This document shows positions 23,308 to 33,809 of a stretch of DNA of 64,000 nucleotides, piece after piece. The translations under genes were made by a program, and so were the position numbers. The notes under the pieces are model-generated. The model searched no databases and was not told the origin of the DNA. It was given only the letters and a program-made list of their open reading frames with translations. The first letter of the stretch is position 1. Each line of letters starts with the position of its first letter. The stretch covers positions 62,001-126,000 of the forward strand of contig JAMZAV010006197.1 of NCBI GenBank assembly GCA_024449915.1. The letters are read 5' to 3'. Origin of the DNA: Sweltsa coloradensis (lineage: Eukaryota; Arthropoda; Insecta; Plecoptera; Chloroperlidae).

Positions 23308-23491
23308 TGGTTTTATATACAAGTTCCAGTGACCATGATGATAAGTGTTTGCCAATTCTAGCTAGAAATCTTATTTTTCACTTATTTTTTTTTTCTTATA
23401 TTTGCTATATGGTTAGAGAAAGTTAGCTTATTGTCTAAAATTACACCCAAGTATTTCATTTCATCAACTATGCCAATAGTCTCGCCATTTA

Positions 23492-24259
23492 TTGGATGAG
23501 CGAAGCGAAGAATTCAATTTTACTGACCCCCAAAAAATTTGCTCTGGTGTTTTTTTTTGTTTATTTTGTTTGTTTTTTGTTTGTTTTTTTTTCTGTCTGT
23601 TTGTTAACTCTCTACCGGCAAACGGCATATCCGATCTTGATAAAAATTGGAGGGGACCTTCGAATCTCTGAACTCTAAACAACATGGTTTTTGGGTACAA
23701 TCGAAGAAATATTTCTCATGAATATCGTACTTTTACGATTTTTTTTCGATTTTTAGTGCGATATTTTCGTGACATTTGGGCCAATTCTGACCAAACGGGT
23801 GGGGCTACAACGTTCATATTATACATGGACATTAAGGTTATGGTGTATAGTACCTTTTGAAAGAAAAAGTTGAAAAAGTTAACCAGAATCCATAGAAGTA
23901 AAGCTTTTAATGATTTTTGATTTTTTGTGCGATATTTTCGTGTTATTTGGGCCAATTCTGACCAAACGGGTGGGGCTACAACGTTCATATTATTATACAT
24001 GGAGATTAAGGTTATGGTGATGTAGTACCTTTTGAAAGAAAAAGTTGAAAAAGTTAGCCAGAATCCATAGAAATAAAGCTTTTAATAAAAGTTTTTTACG
24101 GTAAATAATAACAATTGACAAGTAACAATAGAAACTTGACAACAATCACCTACAATGCATAGGCAGCAAAAGCAAAAGAAAAGATATCCCACGCAAACTA
24201 AAAACTTAAAAAGCTCATCCATCAACGCGATTAAAGAAAGCGTTTGCGAAGCTTCCTAG
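23492..24259 (+). mobile_element. Helentron-like non-autonomous element, copy 2 (inside LINE A)
   Basis: It begins TTGGATGAGCGAAGCGAAG and ends GAAGCTTCCTAG, with the inverted subterminal GCTCATCCATCAA near 24213-24227. The flanking bases are A and T. Removing 23492-24259 restores the LINE frame exactly (codons reading V-T-I-N-G-E across the junction on the minus strand), so the boundaries are certain to the base and there is no target duplication, as for Helitrons. The interior holds two units of about 165 bp, each with GGGCCAATTCTGACCAAACG, GTGGGGCTACAACGTTC and AAAAAGTTGAAAAAGTTA. Confidence 0.88.
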
Positions 24260-26584
24260 TAGTTACATTAGCCATATTTTGTTGATCATAGCGTTCATTT
24301 TTATTACCTACAATAATCATGCGTTTCGATTTGGCAGTATTCAGCATGAGTTTATTTACAGTAAGCCACCTAAACAGTTTTGATAATTCGCAGTTTAAAA
24401 CAGTTACTAAATCTTCTAAATTATAACATGAAAATGAGATTATTGTATCGTCAGCAAACAGGTTTATAAATATGTCTACACTATTACAGATATCATTGAT
24501 AAAAATAATGTACAATAATGGGCCAAGGACTGAACCCTGAGGTACACCATTTTCATTGTTTATTTTCTCCGACGATTTACCATTAAATTAAGTTTTTTGT
24601 TTTCGATTTTCTAAATAACTTTTAAACCATTTGAGTGCCAAGTCTTCAATGCCGTAGTGATTTTGTTTATTTATTAGTCGTTTCCTGTTTATTGTTTCAA
24701 ACGCTCTTTTAAAATCTAAAAATGCTATAATAGTGTGTTTCTTCTTGTCCCTGTCATTCAACCACTTGTTAATTACTAATTGAAGAGACGTTTCACACGA
24801 ATGATTGCCTCGGAACCCAGATTGGTTTGAGTGAAATATGTTGTTTTCTTCACAATATGTCAATAGTTGTTTGTGAACAACAATTTCTAATACTTTTTCA
24901 TAGATTGGTAATAAATTAATAGGACGATAATCACTACGGACATGAGAATTATTGATTTTCTGGACCGGTATCACTGTAGAGATCTTCCATTGATCTGGAA
25001 ATGTTCCAGTTTCCAGTGACATTAATTACATGCAGGAGTCCAAATCCCAGTGTTGAAAATGTTTATTTTAAAACTTCTGTTGATATCCCTTCTTCGGTGC
25101 CTTTATTTGTACTTAATCCAATAACTATTTTCTTAAGTTCATGTATATTTCAAGATACTAATTGCTTCATCGCACTTTGGGTTTTTTATGGCGTCATTTC
25201 TATATCTATATTACTGTCACTGTCCACATTTCTAATACCTGTTATTATTTTATCTACACTATTTACAAAATATGAATTAAAACTCGTTGTCTCATTAACA
25301 AATGGTGCTTCAGACTTTTCAAACTGTGTATGTACTTTTAACAATAGAATTACAGTTGTTTGTATAACTATTTACAATTTTTAAAATATTTTTCCACATT
25401 TCACTTGTGTCATATTTACATTTATCTATTATCTCTTCATAATATTTACTTTTTTCTTGTCTCATGACTGAGGTAAAAACATTTTGTAACTTTTTATATT
25501 CAGACCAGTCGCTTACACTTTTTGTACATTTGGCTTTCTTATAACTATTATCCCTATTTTTGGGGGCATTTAACACTGCCTCGTTAAACCATGGATTATC
25601 TATATTTATATTAGGAACTTTTACCATTTTTATGGGTACCATTTCATTGAGACCATTTACTATATTATTTACAAAATTATTATCAACTTGGTTCACATCA
25701 GTCACATAGTGTAACCAGTCCTGTTCAAGTAAATATATATTTAAATTATGTTTAGAGTCATCGGTAAATTTTCTTCTCTGTATTGTTTTGGATCTAGGTT
25801 AACTGTTGATACTTCATGATCTGTGATACAAGGTTGAGTTAATGTATTGCTATTAGATTATGGTTATTTGATATAATGAGATCCATCAGAGTTCTACTTG
25901 AATCCGTTATTCTAGTTGGGGAGGTATTACATTGTTTTAGTCCATGAATTAAAATGCTTTGTCGAAGTCTATCATTATACGTCCCTTGTTTGAGAAGATC
26001 TATATTAAAATCTCCAGTTATTAGCACTTGGCCCTTCACTGATTGGAGGTCATCATTGATTTCCTTGAAGAAATCTAAGAATACATTGTTTGCTGAACTA
26101 GGGGAATGATATATACAAGCTATAGTTAAGTTCTTGATTGTCTTGTTTCCACTTGTTATTTTAATAATTAGGCACCAATAGTTTGGGTTAACACTATAGC
26201 GATTTACCACTTTATATTTAATTTTAGAGTCTCTGTACATAATAACACAACTTGTCCTTCGGCTTATTGAATCGCATCTTATTGTGTTATACCCGTTTAT
26301 TTTCACTATGGTTAATATCTTCCGTGACCGTTACTCTAGTTTCTGACAAACATACGATTAATGGTTTGTAGCGTAACATCACTTGACTTAGTTCATCTTT
26401 GTTTTTTACAAGACTTTGAATGTTTAAATACATTATAAGCCCATCTTTTTTTTATTGGTACGCAAAGCTATTATAATCTACTTTATTCATTTGATTTTCG
26501 TGAATCCATATCAGGGAAGCACAGTCTTTATCATACGCAGTGTGTGTTGTGTTTATATTTATATTGTATATTTGTTTGCTTGGA

Positions 26585-26765
26585 TACAATTCGCACAGTT
26601 TACATGTTCAGCACAACACTGCTGGTAAGTGTGTTGACCAGCACAGTAGGAACAGGTTACACTATTTTTGCAATCATACGCGTAATGACCGAAATCTTGG
26701 CACTTTAGGCACTTTATTATGTGAACATAGTCCTCGACGTCACACCTTTTCTATCCCATATTAAT
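26585..26765 (-). pseudogene. LINE A ORF1 CCHC zinc-knuckle segment
   Basis: The minus strand encodes CLKCQDFGHYAYDC followed by CSYCAGQHTYQQC and CANC, that is two complete CCHC-type knuckles and the start of a third, characteristic of gag-like ORF1 proteins that coat LINE RNA. An in-frame TAG lies just before it near 26753 (one transition from TGG), and a frame change separates it from the upstream gag-like domain, which ends at 26809. Confidence 0.8.
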
Positions 26766-26808
26766 TTTTCTGTCACTCATCAAGGTATTTCTTGTTTTTA
26801 AATCTACT

Positions 26809-27441
26809 TCAATGACCACGTTTGTTAGCATATGACCCACTTTTTTTATGAATCACTTTCATGTGAAAGTTGTCGTCTTTGTCGTTTAGTCTATTTTGCG
26901 AAATAATTTTTCTTATCATTTCTTCATTATCAATGTCTTCCTCGTCTACTGCATGTATTAGCATTCTTGGTTTCTTCTTTTTTGTGCTTTTAACTTCATA
27001 TTCTTCTCCTAGTTCTTGTGTGGCACACATTTTTAATTTTTCACTGTCCCCTTCCCTTTCGCACTCAATTATTATTCCACCTTCCTGAGACGCTCGCATT
27101 TTATTGACTCCAATTTTTATGTTTAAAGGATCTACTTTTTGTTTGATGATTTTTTTGGTTTGGAAGCTATTTTGAGATTTTATTTTTGGTGTTATCACAA
27201 TTGTTTGTTTGTATGTTTGGCCTATATTTCTGACCTTTAGTCCTATCGCTGGAACTGGAAGTGCCTGGTGTTGGGGAGGTTTAGGCCTACTCATGACAGC
27301 GTCAGTGAACGTCATGCAGTTAGGAGGCGAGGCCGACATACCACTGTTGTGGGAGTTCCTTGTAACAGCTGAAGCTTGGCCTTGGTCTGCTCCCTGTCGG
27401 TGGTGTTGGTTACCACTTACCACTAGCCGCTCCCTCGACAT
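26809..27441 (-). pseudogene. LINE A ORF1, gag-like domain
   Basis: A 210-codon frame. After a glycine/glutamine/proline-rich N-terminus it has a basic segment (KTKKIIKQKVDPLNIKIG) and then an RRM-like gag fold pattern (GGIIIECEREGDSEKLK, then LGEEYEVKSTKKKKPRMLI) like that of Jockey/I/R1-type ORF1 proteins. It overlaps the upstream SAP-containing frame by 32 bp in a different phase. That could reflect a one-base indel, translational coupling or a frameshift. The knuckles follow downstream in another frame. Role: RNA binding in the LINE ribonucleoprotein, inferred from family. Confidence 0.7.
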
Positions 27442-27889
27442 CCCCTGTCACTTCTGCTATCTGGCAGACAGTCTCGTACTTCCGTTTTCTTTCCACCTCT
27501 GAGTTTTCATTAATTTTCTTTTTTAGCTCTTCTATCTCTAGGATAAATCGATTACCTTTTTCTTCTTCCATTTTCCTTCTCTTTTCCATTTCACAAACTA
27601 ACTTTCTTGCCATTTCTATTTCCCCTTCACTAGCTTTTACCACTCTTTCACACGCACTACACTTTTTACATTCCGACGGGTTTAGGCCTAGGCCTCCTTT
27701 TCTCATGTCAAACAAATACTTATCGAAGTCCTCTCCTTCATCGGTTAGGATGGTTTTCAATTTTTCTATCAGAACACTTTTATTACCCGACTTATCTTCA
27801 CCCCTCTTTTCTAATTGACTACGAAAATCTTGTACATTTAACTCTTTTATTGTCTTATATTCGTCGCCTTGACTATCACTTTCCACCAT
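27410..27889 (-). CDS. LINE A ORF1, SAP-like and coiled-coil N-terminal part
   Basis: A 159-codon frame starting MVESDSQGDEY. Residues about 14-47 fit a SAP motif, a helix-extended loop-helix that binds DNA (LNVQDFRSQLEKRG, then GNKSVLIEKLKTIL). A cysteine cluster CKKCSACERV lies near residues 75-84, followed by a lysine/glutamate-rich heptad region suggesting a coiled coil to about residue 140. The frame stops just after overlapping the start of the gag-like frame. It lies directly upstream of, and on the same strand as, the LINE's gag-like ORF1, so it is assigned to the element; a captured host exon is the alternative. Confidence 0.6.
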   Translation of the reverse strand: MVESDSQGDEYKTIKELNVQDFRSQLEKRGEDKSGNKSVLIEKLKTILTDEGEDFDKYLFDMRKGGLGLNPSECKKCSACERVVKASEGEIEMARKLVCEMEKRRKMEEEKGNRFILEIEELKKKINENSEVERKRKYETVCQIAEVTGDVEGAASGKW

Positions 27890-28435
27890 CTTGCAAGGAT
27901 CCGAAAAATAGATAGAAAAAAATTGGAGGTCTAATTAAAAACGTACTTTTAAAAAAATTAATGAATTCCCTACACGGCTACAACTCAACTCAATTTTCGT
28001 TAAAATCGTTTGTTCGTTCGTTATGCATTGGTTTAATTAAATGTTGTGAAATTCTGCATTATTAAAAATAAACCGCCTATTAGAAATTAAATTATAGTAT
28101 TATCCACATGAAACAAAATATATGAACGTATATGTCGTAGAAATAGCGAAATACTACGCAGAATAAATGACAAAGTGTGGCATTAGCTGGGCGGTGCAGA
28201 AATGCTACGAATTCTGATCAACCAAACTCTAGTTCAACAAGTTCACACCTGACCGCGTACTGGAGCGCTGCGCTTCCCAATAGATCATGAGGTTTAAAAT
28301 AATTTTTTGAGTTAATAGCCCCCTTTAAGTGACATAAGTCTTGCACTTTGAATTTTAACTCGAAATTCGGTATGCGTGTTGAATACTGGTTCAAAATGAC
28401 GAAAAAAAAATTTTGGATTTTTTTGAAACCCAGAA
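27890..28435. other. LINE A 5' flank, no gene seen
   Basis: This stretch probably contains the LINE A 5' untranslated region, but no boundary, promoter or target duplication can be identified. It is AT-rich with stops in all frames. Confidence 0.4.
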
Positions 28436-28447
28436 CAGGGTAAATTT

Positions 28448-28535
28448 GGGTGGGAAATTATTCACCCAATGCCCTTTTAGGACAACGACATTTCTGACTT
28501 TTAGTACTTTTCTTTGGGATAATTATTTCCCACCC
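28448..28535. repeat. Short palindrome with GGTGGGAAA..TATCCC arms
   Basis: GGGTGGGAAATTATTCACCC (28447-28466) and GGGATAATTATTTCCCACCC (28516-28535) are near reverse complements 50 bp apart. Related 20-mers recur at 30374-30394, 30491-30514 and 30531-30555, on the far side of a nested TIR element. Confidence 0.6.
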
Positions 28536-28609
28536 TCTTTAAAATTAGCATACACATTAAAATTCTGATGAAGATACAATGGAAATGTGCTTATTTTATT
28601 TGTGTTACC

Positions 28610-28860
28610 AATTTCATGGCCTAAATATACGGTAGGGCTTAGGTTTATGAGTAAAATAGGGTAGCCCTAGGTCTATTGCTGTATGGTAACTCTAAAGTAG
28701 CCTAGGCCCTACGATAAATGCAGGCCTAAGTCTATGGTGGTCCTATATCTAGGGTAGACCTGAGACTATACTTTTACTTCAATATAAGCCCTTAGTCCTA
28801 TGCCTAAGGTAAGTCTAGGTAGGTCTAAGAAGACTATCCAATGTAAATCTAGGGAGGACT
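28610..28860. repeat. CTAGG-rich degenerate repeat
   Basis: Variants of CTAGG, TAGGCCT and GTCTAGG occur every 10-25 bp on both strands. No regular period is evident and no frame is coding. It is the densest example of a word that is common across the whole window. Confidence 0.5.
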
Positions 28861-29086
28861 ATTCTCCCGCGCGAGGGTTTTTGAGGTTATGAATGACCAA
28901 TAATCTCACAAAAATGCTAATAACATGATAGCGCAACACGATACGCACAAACTGTTGGCAAAAAAAGATTCAGCGTATGTTTCTTGTGATAAAATGTAAA
29001 CTGCTGTGCATGAATTCAAAATTTGATTGAAACCAATAAAAAAATATTGGAGCTGTCAAAACTTTTTTCAAAATTTTTAAAGTACC

Positions 29087-30189
29087 TACTGTATTTATGC
29101 GAGTATAGGCCTCGGGTATATTTGAAATTGTCAAGTTCAAAAAGTGGGATGCGGCCATTATGTGAAGCCATTTATCAATAGTATTTACAGATCTTCTCTA
29201 ATCCGGGCTAGTTAATCGGCTGTTCCGGGATCCGGACCGTGTCGTAAGTTAAAAAATATAAAAAATCTGATCTGATGATTTTGTAGTTGAATAAGATCAC
29301 GTACTACAGACGTTTACATGCACATACTATAGGACTGCAGCCACTTGCCCATCACTACGTTAGCGGTGGAGCAGAGACGGTGGAATTACATGATGAATTC
29401 TTCAGGCCCACTGGCCATTGGCCAAGGCAGTCTCGTCCAAGTCGTCTGTCTTGAGTCAGTGACAACAACAGTGAGTCTCCGTAGCTAACGTGTGTTGTGG
29501 CGAGCATTTTGCGATCAGTAAGCGCAAACATAAGTCTCCTCATTTTGGATAATTAAAGCGCCTTGAAACGTCTTCCCAAAGAGAAGCATAAAAAAGATAG
29601 CTTCCGAGAAGGAAGAAGCGCAAACAGTGGGGGACTCAAGAGCCACGACTATTTTTTTACGTAATAAAACTTCATATCTCATTGGGACAAATCTTTGTTT
29701 TGTTTATTTTACAGTGATAACTCAATCTCCAATTCACTCCGCTTACACTCCTCTCTCTCTCTCTCTCTCTGCCTCACGCGCGCTCTCACTCTCTCTCGAT
29801 GCATGCAGCCAGCCACAAGGTCGTGAGCACGGGGCCATAAAGAGAATATCTGTCTGTCGTAATCGCGCTCTGCACTCTCTTTCTCTCGATGTATGCAGCC
29901 AGCTTCAAGGTCGAGCTGGTCTGTTCTTATCGCTTTTAAAGCCATAAAGAGAAGTATATATGACAGCGGAAGGGTCAGGAATGATACACTAACCATTAAT
30001 GTATCAAAATACGCGATAAAAAAACATTTTCCGTCTAATCCGGGGTTTTCACTTATCCGGGCTACATCTGGTCCCAATTAGCCCGGATTAGAGAGACTCT
30101 ACTGTATATCCAAATCTTTAAAATCTGAGTGTTCAAAATAAGGGTGCGGCCTTTACTCGAGGGCGGCCTATAAGCGAGTAAATACGGTA
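29087..30189. mobile_element. Outer TIR element with CCGTATTTACTCG-type ends
   Basis: The left end reads TACTGTATTTATGCGAGTATAGGCC (first 20 bases from about 29087) and the right end, inverted, TACCGTATTTACTCGCTTATAGGCC (ending about 30189); both continue with GATGCGGCC/GGTGCGGCC-like sequence. These inverted ends enclose the pogo-like element at 29188-30104 almost symmetrically, leaving only about 100 bp of the outer element on each side. It is a short non-autonomous element that later received the inner one. Superfamily not assigned. Confidence 0.65.
29188..30104. mobile_element. pogo/Tigger-like element flanked by TA
   Basis: The left end is CAGATCTTCTCTAATCCGGG and the right end, inverted, CAGTAGAGTCTCTCTAATCCGG; both are directly flanked by TA (29186-29187 and 30105-30106), the Tc1/mariner/pogo target. 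CAGT..CTCT..AATCC termini are typical of pogo-type elements. The interior contains a (CT)n run near 29750-29771, and a diverged duplication of about 105 bp (CGATGCATGCAGCCAGC near 29798, CGATGTATGCAGCCAGC near 29887, each ending in CCATAAAGAGAA). No transposase is visible. Confidence 0.72.
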
Positions 30190-30373
30190 AACAATCATTT
30201 TTAGGATACAACCCAAGAAAATTTTCAGGAATTCTTTATAAGATGCATTAACTAGGTAATAAATATTAAGTTACATAACTGCATCGAGATGTAACCACAA
30301 TTCCCCATTTTCCACAACGCCTTTTCCACCCACGGAACACAAACCCTACTTTTTGTGGGTGTTTGAAGCGACA

Positions 30374-30560
30374 TTGGGACAATAGTTTCCCACCAAGCTG
30401 CTTATTGTTGACGTAGTTCCAAAGTTAGCCGATGTCAGCGCCACCTTATGGTTGCCGACCTCACTGCAGGCACCATCTTTATCGACCACCAAGTGGGAAA
30501 TTATTATCCCAAAGAATTTTTGAGATAGAGGGGGTGGGAAACTATTATCCCAAAGAGCCT
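30374..30560. repeat. Triple GGTGGGAAA..TATCCCAAAG motif block
   Basis: Three copies of a 20-mer, one inverted (TTGGGACAATAGTTTCCCACC at 30374-30394) and two direct (GTGGGAAATTATTATCCCAAAG at 30493-30514 and GGTGGGAAACTATTATCCCAAA near 30533-30554), followed by AAAGGGTTAA near 30563-30572. The AAAGGGTTAA end could be one terminus of a TTAA-type element. The partner motifs lie at 28447-28535. Confidence 0.5.
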
Positions 30561-31129
30561 TAAAGGGTTAAGGGATATGCATGGGCTGCCGAACGCGGCA
30601 CGGCACAGCAAATCTTTTGTTGAAACTATGTTAATGAAATGGCCATTTGTGACATTTCAAGTGTATTTTCCACAATGATTGTAGAAGCCTACATTAATGT
30701 TGAATTCCAGGGCAATGAAATTACAGGACAAAAATACATTTTATTTTACATTACAAAGACATTGTTAAGAAGGGATTTAGCATCCCTTTTTCCTAGTCTA
30801 GTAGGCCATGAGCAACAGAGTTAGGACTAGGCTTAATCTGCACACTACGGCGGCAGCGATGAAGGGGCGGGAAGAAGACAGTCACCACAGATAACTATTT
30901 ATTACACTTACTTGAGTTATCTGATATGGCCCATGCTCATAGGACTGTACTTTTGATACCCTTTAATATCTTGACCCCTGCATTAATGGGGCTTATTGCA
31001 TAACGCATGCATAGTTTTTATGCCTTTAAATGTTTGGTTGGCTTTTATTGCAGCCAAAAAATGGATATTGTAATATCGATATTGATTTTAATTTACACAA
31101 TGAACTACTTATTAACCTGGATATATTAC

Positions 31130-32400
31130 AATTAACACATTTTTAAAACATGACACAGGTTATATTTTATTTTTATATTTGAACGATATTTCAAAGCTAC
31201 TCCAGCTTTTTCTTCAGGTTCTTGTTACAATTCTTCTGTTTACAGCCATAGCAACTTCTTTATTTAAGATTGTATTCCATAGCACTGGTAAATCATAGCT
31301 CGGTTGACTGATTGAAGTGGCCGCACTCAGGTCGCACTAGTGCGCACTGGATTGCCACTTGTCTTTTCATTTGTTCAGTTTTGTAATGTTATTCAAGTGG
31401 AGGTTGACAACAATGACATCTCTGCACTCGCCGAGTACATGCCAATGGAAAACGCCATTAATTATTATTTATTACAGCGGCTTCTTTGATTTTCCTCTTT
31501 AACATATCTTCCTCTTTTAAAATAATCATGGTTTCATTATTTCAAGACATTTTATAGAATGATGTTCTCGACTTTCATAATGTTTAGCTAGCAATGAAAT
31601 GGCTGATAATTTCTTGTTAACATTATTTTTGTGTTCTTGCGTACGAATGTTTAATGGTCTCTTTGATTCTACAAAATAGGTCTTACCACAATAGCACGGA
31701 ATGGCATAAACTGAATTTTTTAATTTTGACACTCATTAAAAGGTTTATTTGTAGTTAATATGCTCGATAAAGTATTAGATGATTTGAAAGTTGTTCTAAT
31801 GTTACATTTATTTAGACGTCTTCGTAGATTTTCGGAATATCCAGGAATGTATTGGAGACAAAGAGTTTTTAATGGTTTCTCATCCCTGACCATATCCTGT
31901 TGTTTATTAACAGGAGCGTTGATACTTTAGTTAATCACCGTCTGTGGATATTTATTGCGAGAGAAAACATTTGAGATGTGCGAGAGTTCTTCCTTCAGAC
32001 TCTGTGGATTAGAGCAGATGGTGTTGGCTCTAGCTGCCAGATATATTTTCACAATTCCTTGTTTGGTATGTAATGGATGATTAGATTCAAAATTCAAATA
32101 TTGTGATTTGTGACGTGTTTGTAGGTATATGGTATGGTATACGGATGTTGTTAGTTTATTGTCTGATTTGGTTCCCAGTAGGTCAAGAAATGGTAATGAA
32201 TTATTCTTTTCAATTTCCATTGTAAATTTTATATGACTGCACTGTGAGTTAAACACTTCTAGTTAACCTTCTAACTCTTGGATGGAATATGGCCAAATTG
32301 CGTAGATATCATCCACATAACGTTGATAAAACAGTGGAACCAGAGGTGCATCTGATAAAGCTTTCGTTTCTAAATCATGCATGAAGATGTCAGCTAGATA
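31130..32400 (-). mobile_element. Penelope-like element fragment (RT plus GIY-YIG endonuclease)
   Basis: Reading the minus strand from 32400, an RT C-terminal half appears with LADIFMHDLE and the catalytic RYVDDIYAIW (about 32315-32290), then a stop near 32263, then IKFTMEIEKNNSLPFLDLL and KYPQTVIN (32256-31927). The linker (YIPGYSENLRRRLNKCNI, 31860-31800) leads to a GIY-YIG nuclease (VYAIPCYCGKTYFVESKRPL, 31726-31526). KEEDMLKRKIKEAAVI and a long 3' tail containing CCTGAAGAAAAAGCTGGAG follow to about 31130. RT motifs upstream of LADIF are missing or unrecognisable, so the copy is 5'-truncated or rearranged. Penelope-like elements are the only common retroelements that pair this RT type with GIY-YIG. 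Confidence 0.85.
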
Positions 32401-33809
32401 TCGCGATACGATATCGTCAAAATGGCGCTGATATCGATGTTGAAAACTATATCTTTGGGCAACACTAGTTTAGATGGAAGCTTAAGGTTTGTTTGCTTGT
32501 CTTGTCTGAGACCTGTCCTGTCTGACTGGTTATGAACAGTTCGGAACACAGCGGAAACGAGGCCTAGTACAGGAAGTTTGGGATTTCGAACGGATAAAAA
32601 CATTTGTGTTCTGACTTTCAGAGATAAACGCCATCTGTAAAATGGATGGTTTGAGATGTCATCTTATTTAAATTGAAAACTATGTTTAACATAAAAAGCA
32701 TATTTTGTGTAAAATTTACGGCTTACGATGATTTAATTACCAAAATAACAGTTGAGTGAATCTTCAGTACACATTTCAACCAACAAACTTTCCCCTTAAC
32801 CTTACTTTCATCCGAGGTAATTCGAATTCCCGCCGTAAATTCTACTGTTTTATCCACTCCTCCTTTCCCGACAGAACCGTTTGAACATGTTCGGTCTGTT
32901 CTAGAACATGTGTCTGGAGAGAGATGAACACCACTTGAACACTTGTTTTTTTTTAAATAGCTGAACGACCATTTTCATGTTTTGATAGTTCCCAACAGTT
33001 CCGGACGGACAAATAAACAAACCTTTAATATCAATTCATGTGTTAGCAATATCTGATTTTTGTGGTCTCTACAGGGAGAAACTGTCGCCGTTGGCATACT
33101 GAAAACACAACACAACACAACACCGCGGTTTCCTGCAAGGAGCAAGTGCATTTTGAAAAACCTTGACTCTGCTTAAAAATCAAGCTTTCTTTAATACTCG
33201 GCTCGACTTAATAATTCTAGGCTTGCATACCCTTACTATTTTCTCACATTTTCCGATAAATTTTGACAACTTTGATGTAGCTTTTTTTTAACACCTTTAT
33301 TGAGATGAGCTGAACAGCAGAAAGAGAAAAGTTATAGAAGCATCTACTCTTCGTTACTCGATCCATATTTTAACTCTCAACTCAATGTCAAACAGAGGCT
33401 GAGGCTTTGAACTTTAAACAAACAACAAAAAGAAGTGTAGTGTAAAAGTAGAGTACAAATTTTACGATTTATGTGCAAAATATCCCGGTACCTAATTCCT
33501 TTAACATGGTGTGTACAAAATAACACGTTTTTATACTTTACAGCACTTTAAATAAATAAAACCTTCAGAATAACATTTAGATAGCTGTTTGTTTGGTTGC
33601 TAAGCATATTATTATTAGCATGCTAGTGGTACTGTACTGTACTAAAATGTGAATAATACTGTGTACGTGAATAAACGAGATGTAGCCTAAAATGGAACAC
33701 GAGAAAACAAATGGGATAACAATTGAATCAAAACAGCAATACAATTAATTCATTCTGTAACAATGTAGACTGTTTGTGTTAGGGTGTGGGATGAATTGTT
33801 AATAAAATT
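32401..33809. other. No gene seen
   Basis: The first 200 bp may still be rearranged Penelope-like sequence (minus frame 32603-32394), but no RT motif is visible. The remainder is AT-rich, with a short (ACAAC)n stretch near 33107-33123 and no coding signal. Confidence 0.45.

Larger units (their letters stand above)
22135..26440 (-). pseudogene. LINE A ORF2: APE endonuclease and reverse transcriptase (interrupted)
   Basis: Endonuclease motifs begin near 26430-26340 (LNIQSLVKNKDELSQ; IVCLSETRVT) and continue at 26306-25839 with ITGDFNIDLLKQG; a TDHEV segment near 25815 fits the catalytic His region. RT follows at 25022-24588 (SDYRPINLLPIYEKVLE; QSGFRGNHSCETSLQ; AFLDFKRAFETINR) and 24515-24260 (NLFADDTIISFS). 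The frame is then interrupted by a Helentron-like element (23492-24259), resumes as KYLGVILDNKLTFSNHI, is interrupted again by a TIR element (22537-23307), and resumes with IIQPHFDYCSTVM and ends FFFGLRIFDELPKNVKNV. Internal stops in the C-terminal segment show decay. About 900 codons remain once insertions are discounted. Confidence 0.88.
22135..27889 (-). mobile_element. LINE A: SAP-domain LINE with two nested insertions
   Basis: A minus-strand non-LTR retrotransposon can be followed from an ORF1 start at 27889 to the ORF2 stop at 22135-22137, a span of 5.75 kb that includes 1.5 kb of later insertions. ORF1 has a SAP-like region, a gag-like domain and CCHC knuckles; ORF2 has an APE endonuclease, RT and a C-terminal region. 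The gag-like ORF1 with knuckles and the APE endonuclease are features of the Jockey/I/R1/CR1 group, though the clade is not resolved. The coding frames carry several stops and shifts. The 5' and 3' untranslated ends are not defined. Confidence 0.88.

Noticed and set aside
26870..27502. Plus-strand frames rich in Ser and Phe
   Set aside because: Shadows of LINE A ORF1 on the opposite strand.
32394..32603. Minus-strand frame upstream of the Penelope-like RT
   Set aside because: No RT motif could be aligned by eye, so I did not include it in the element.
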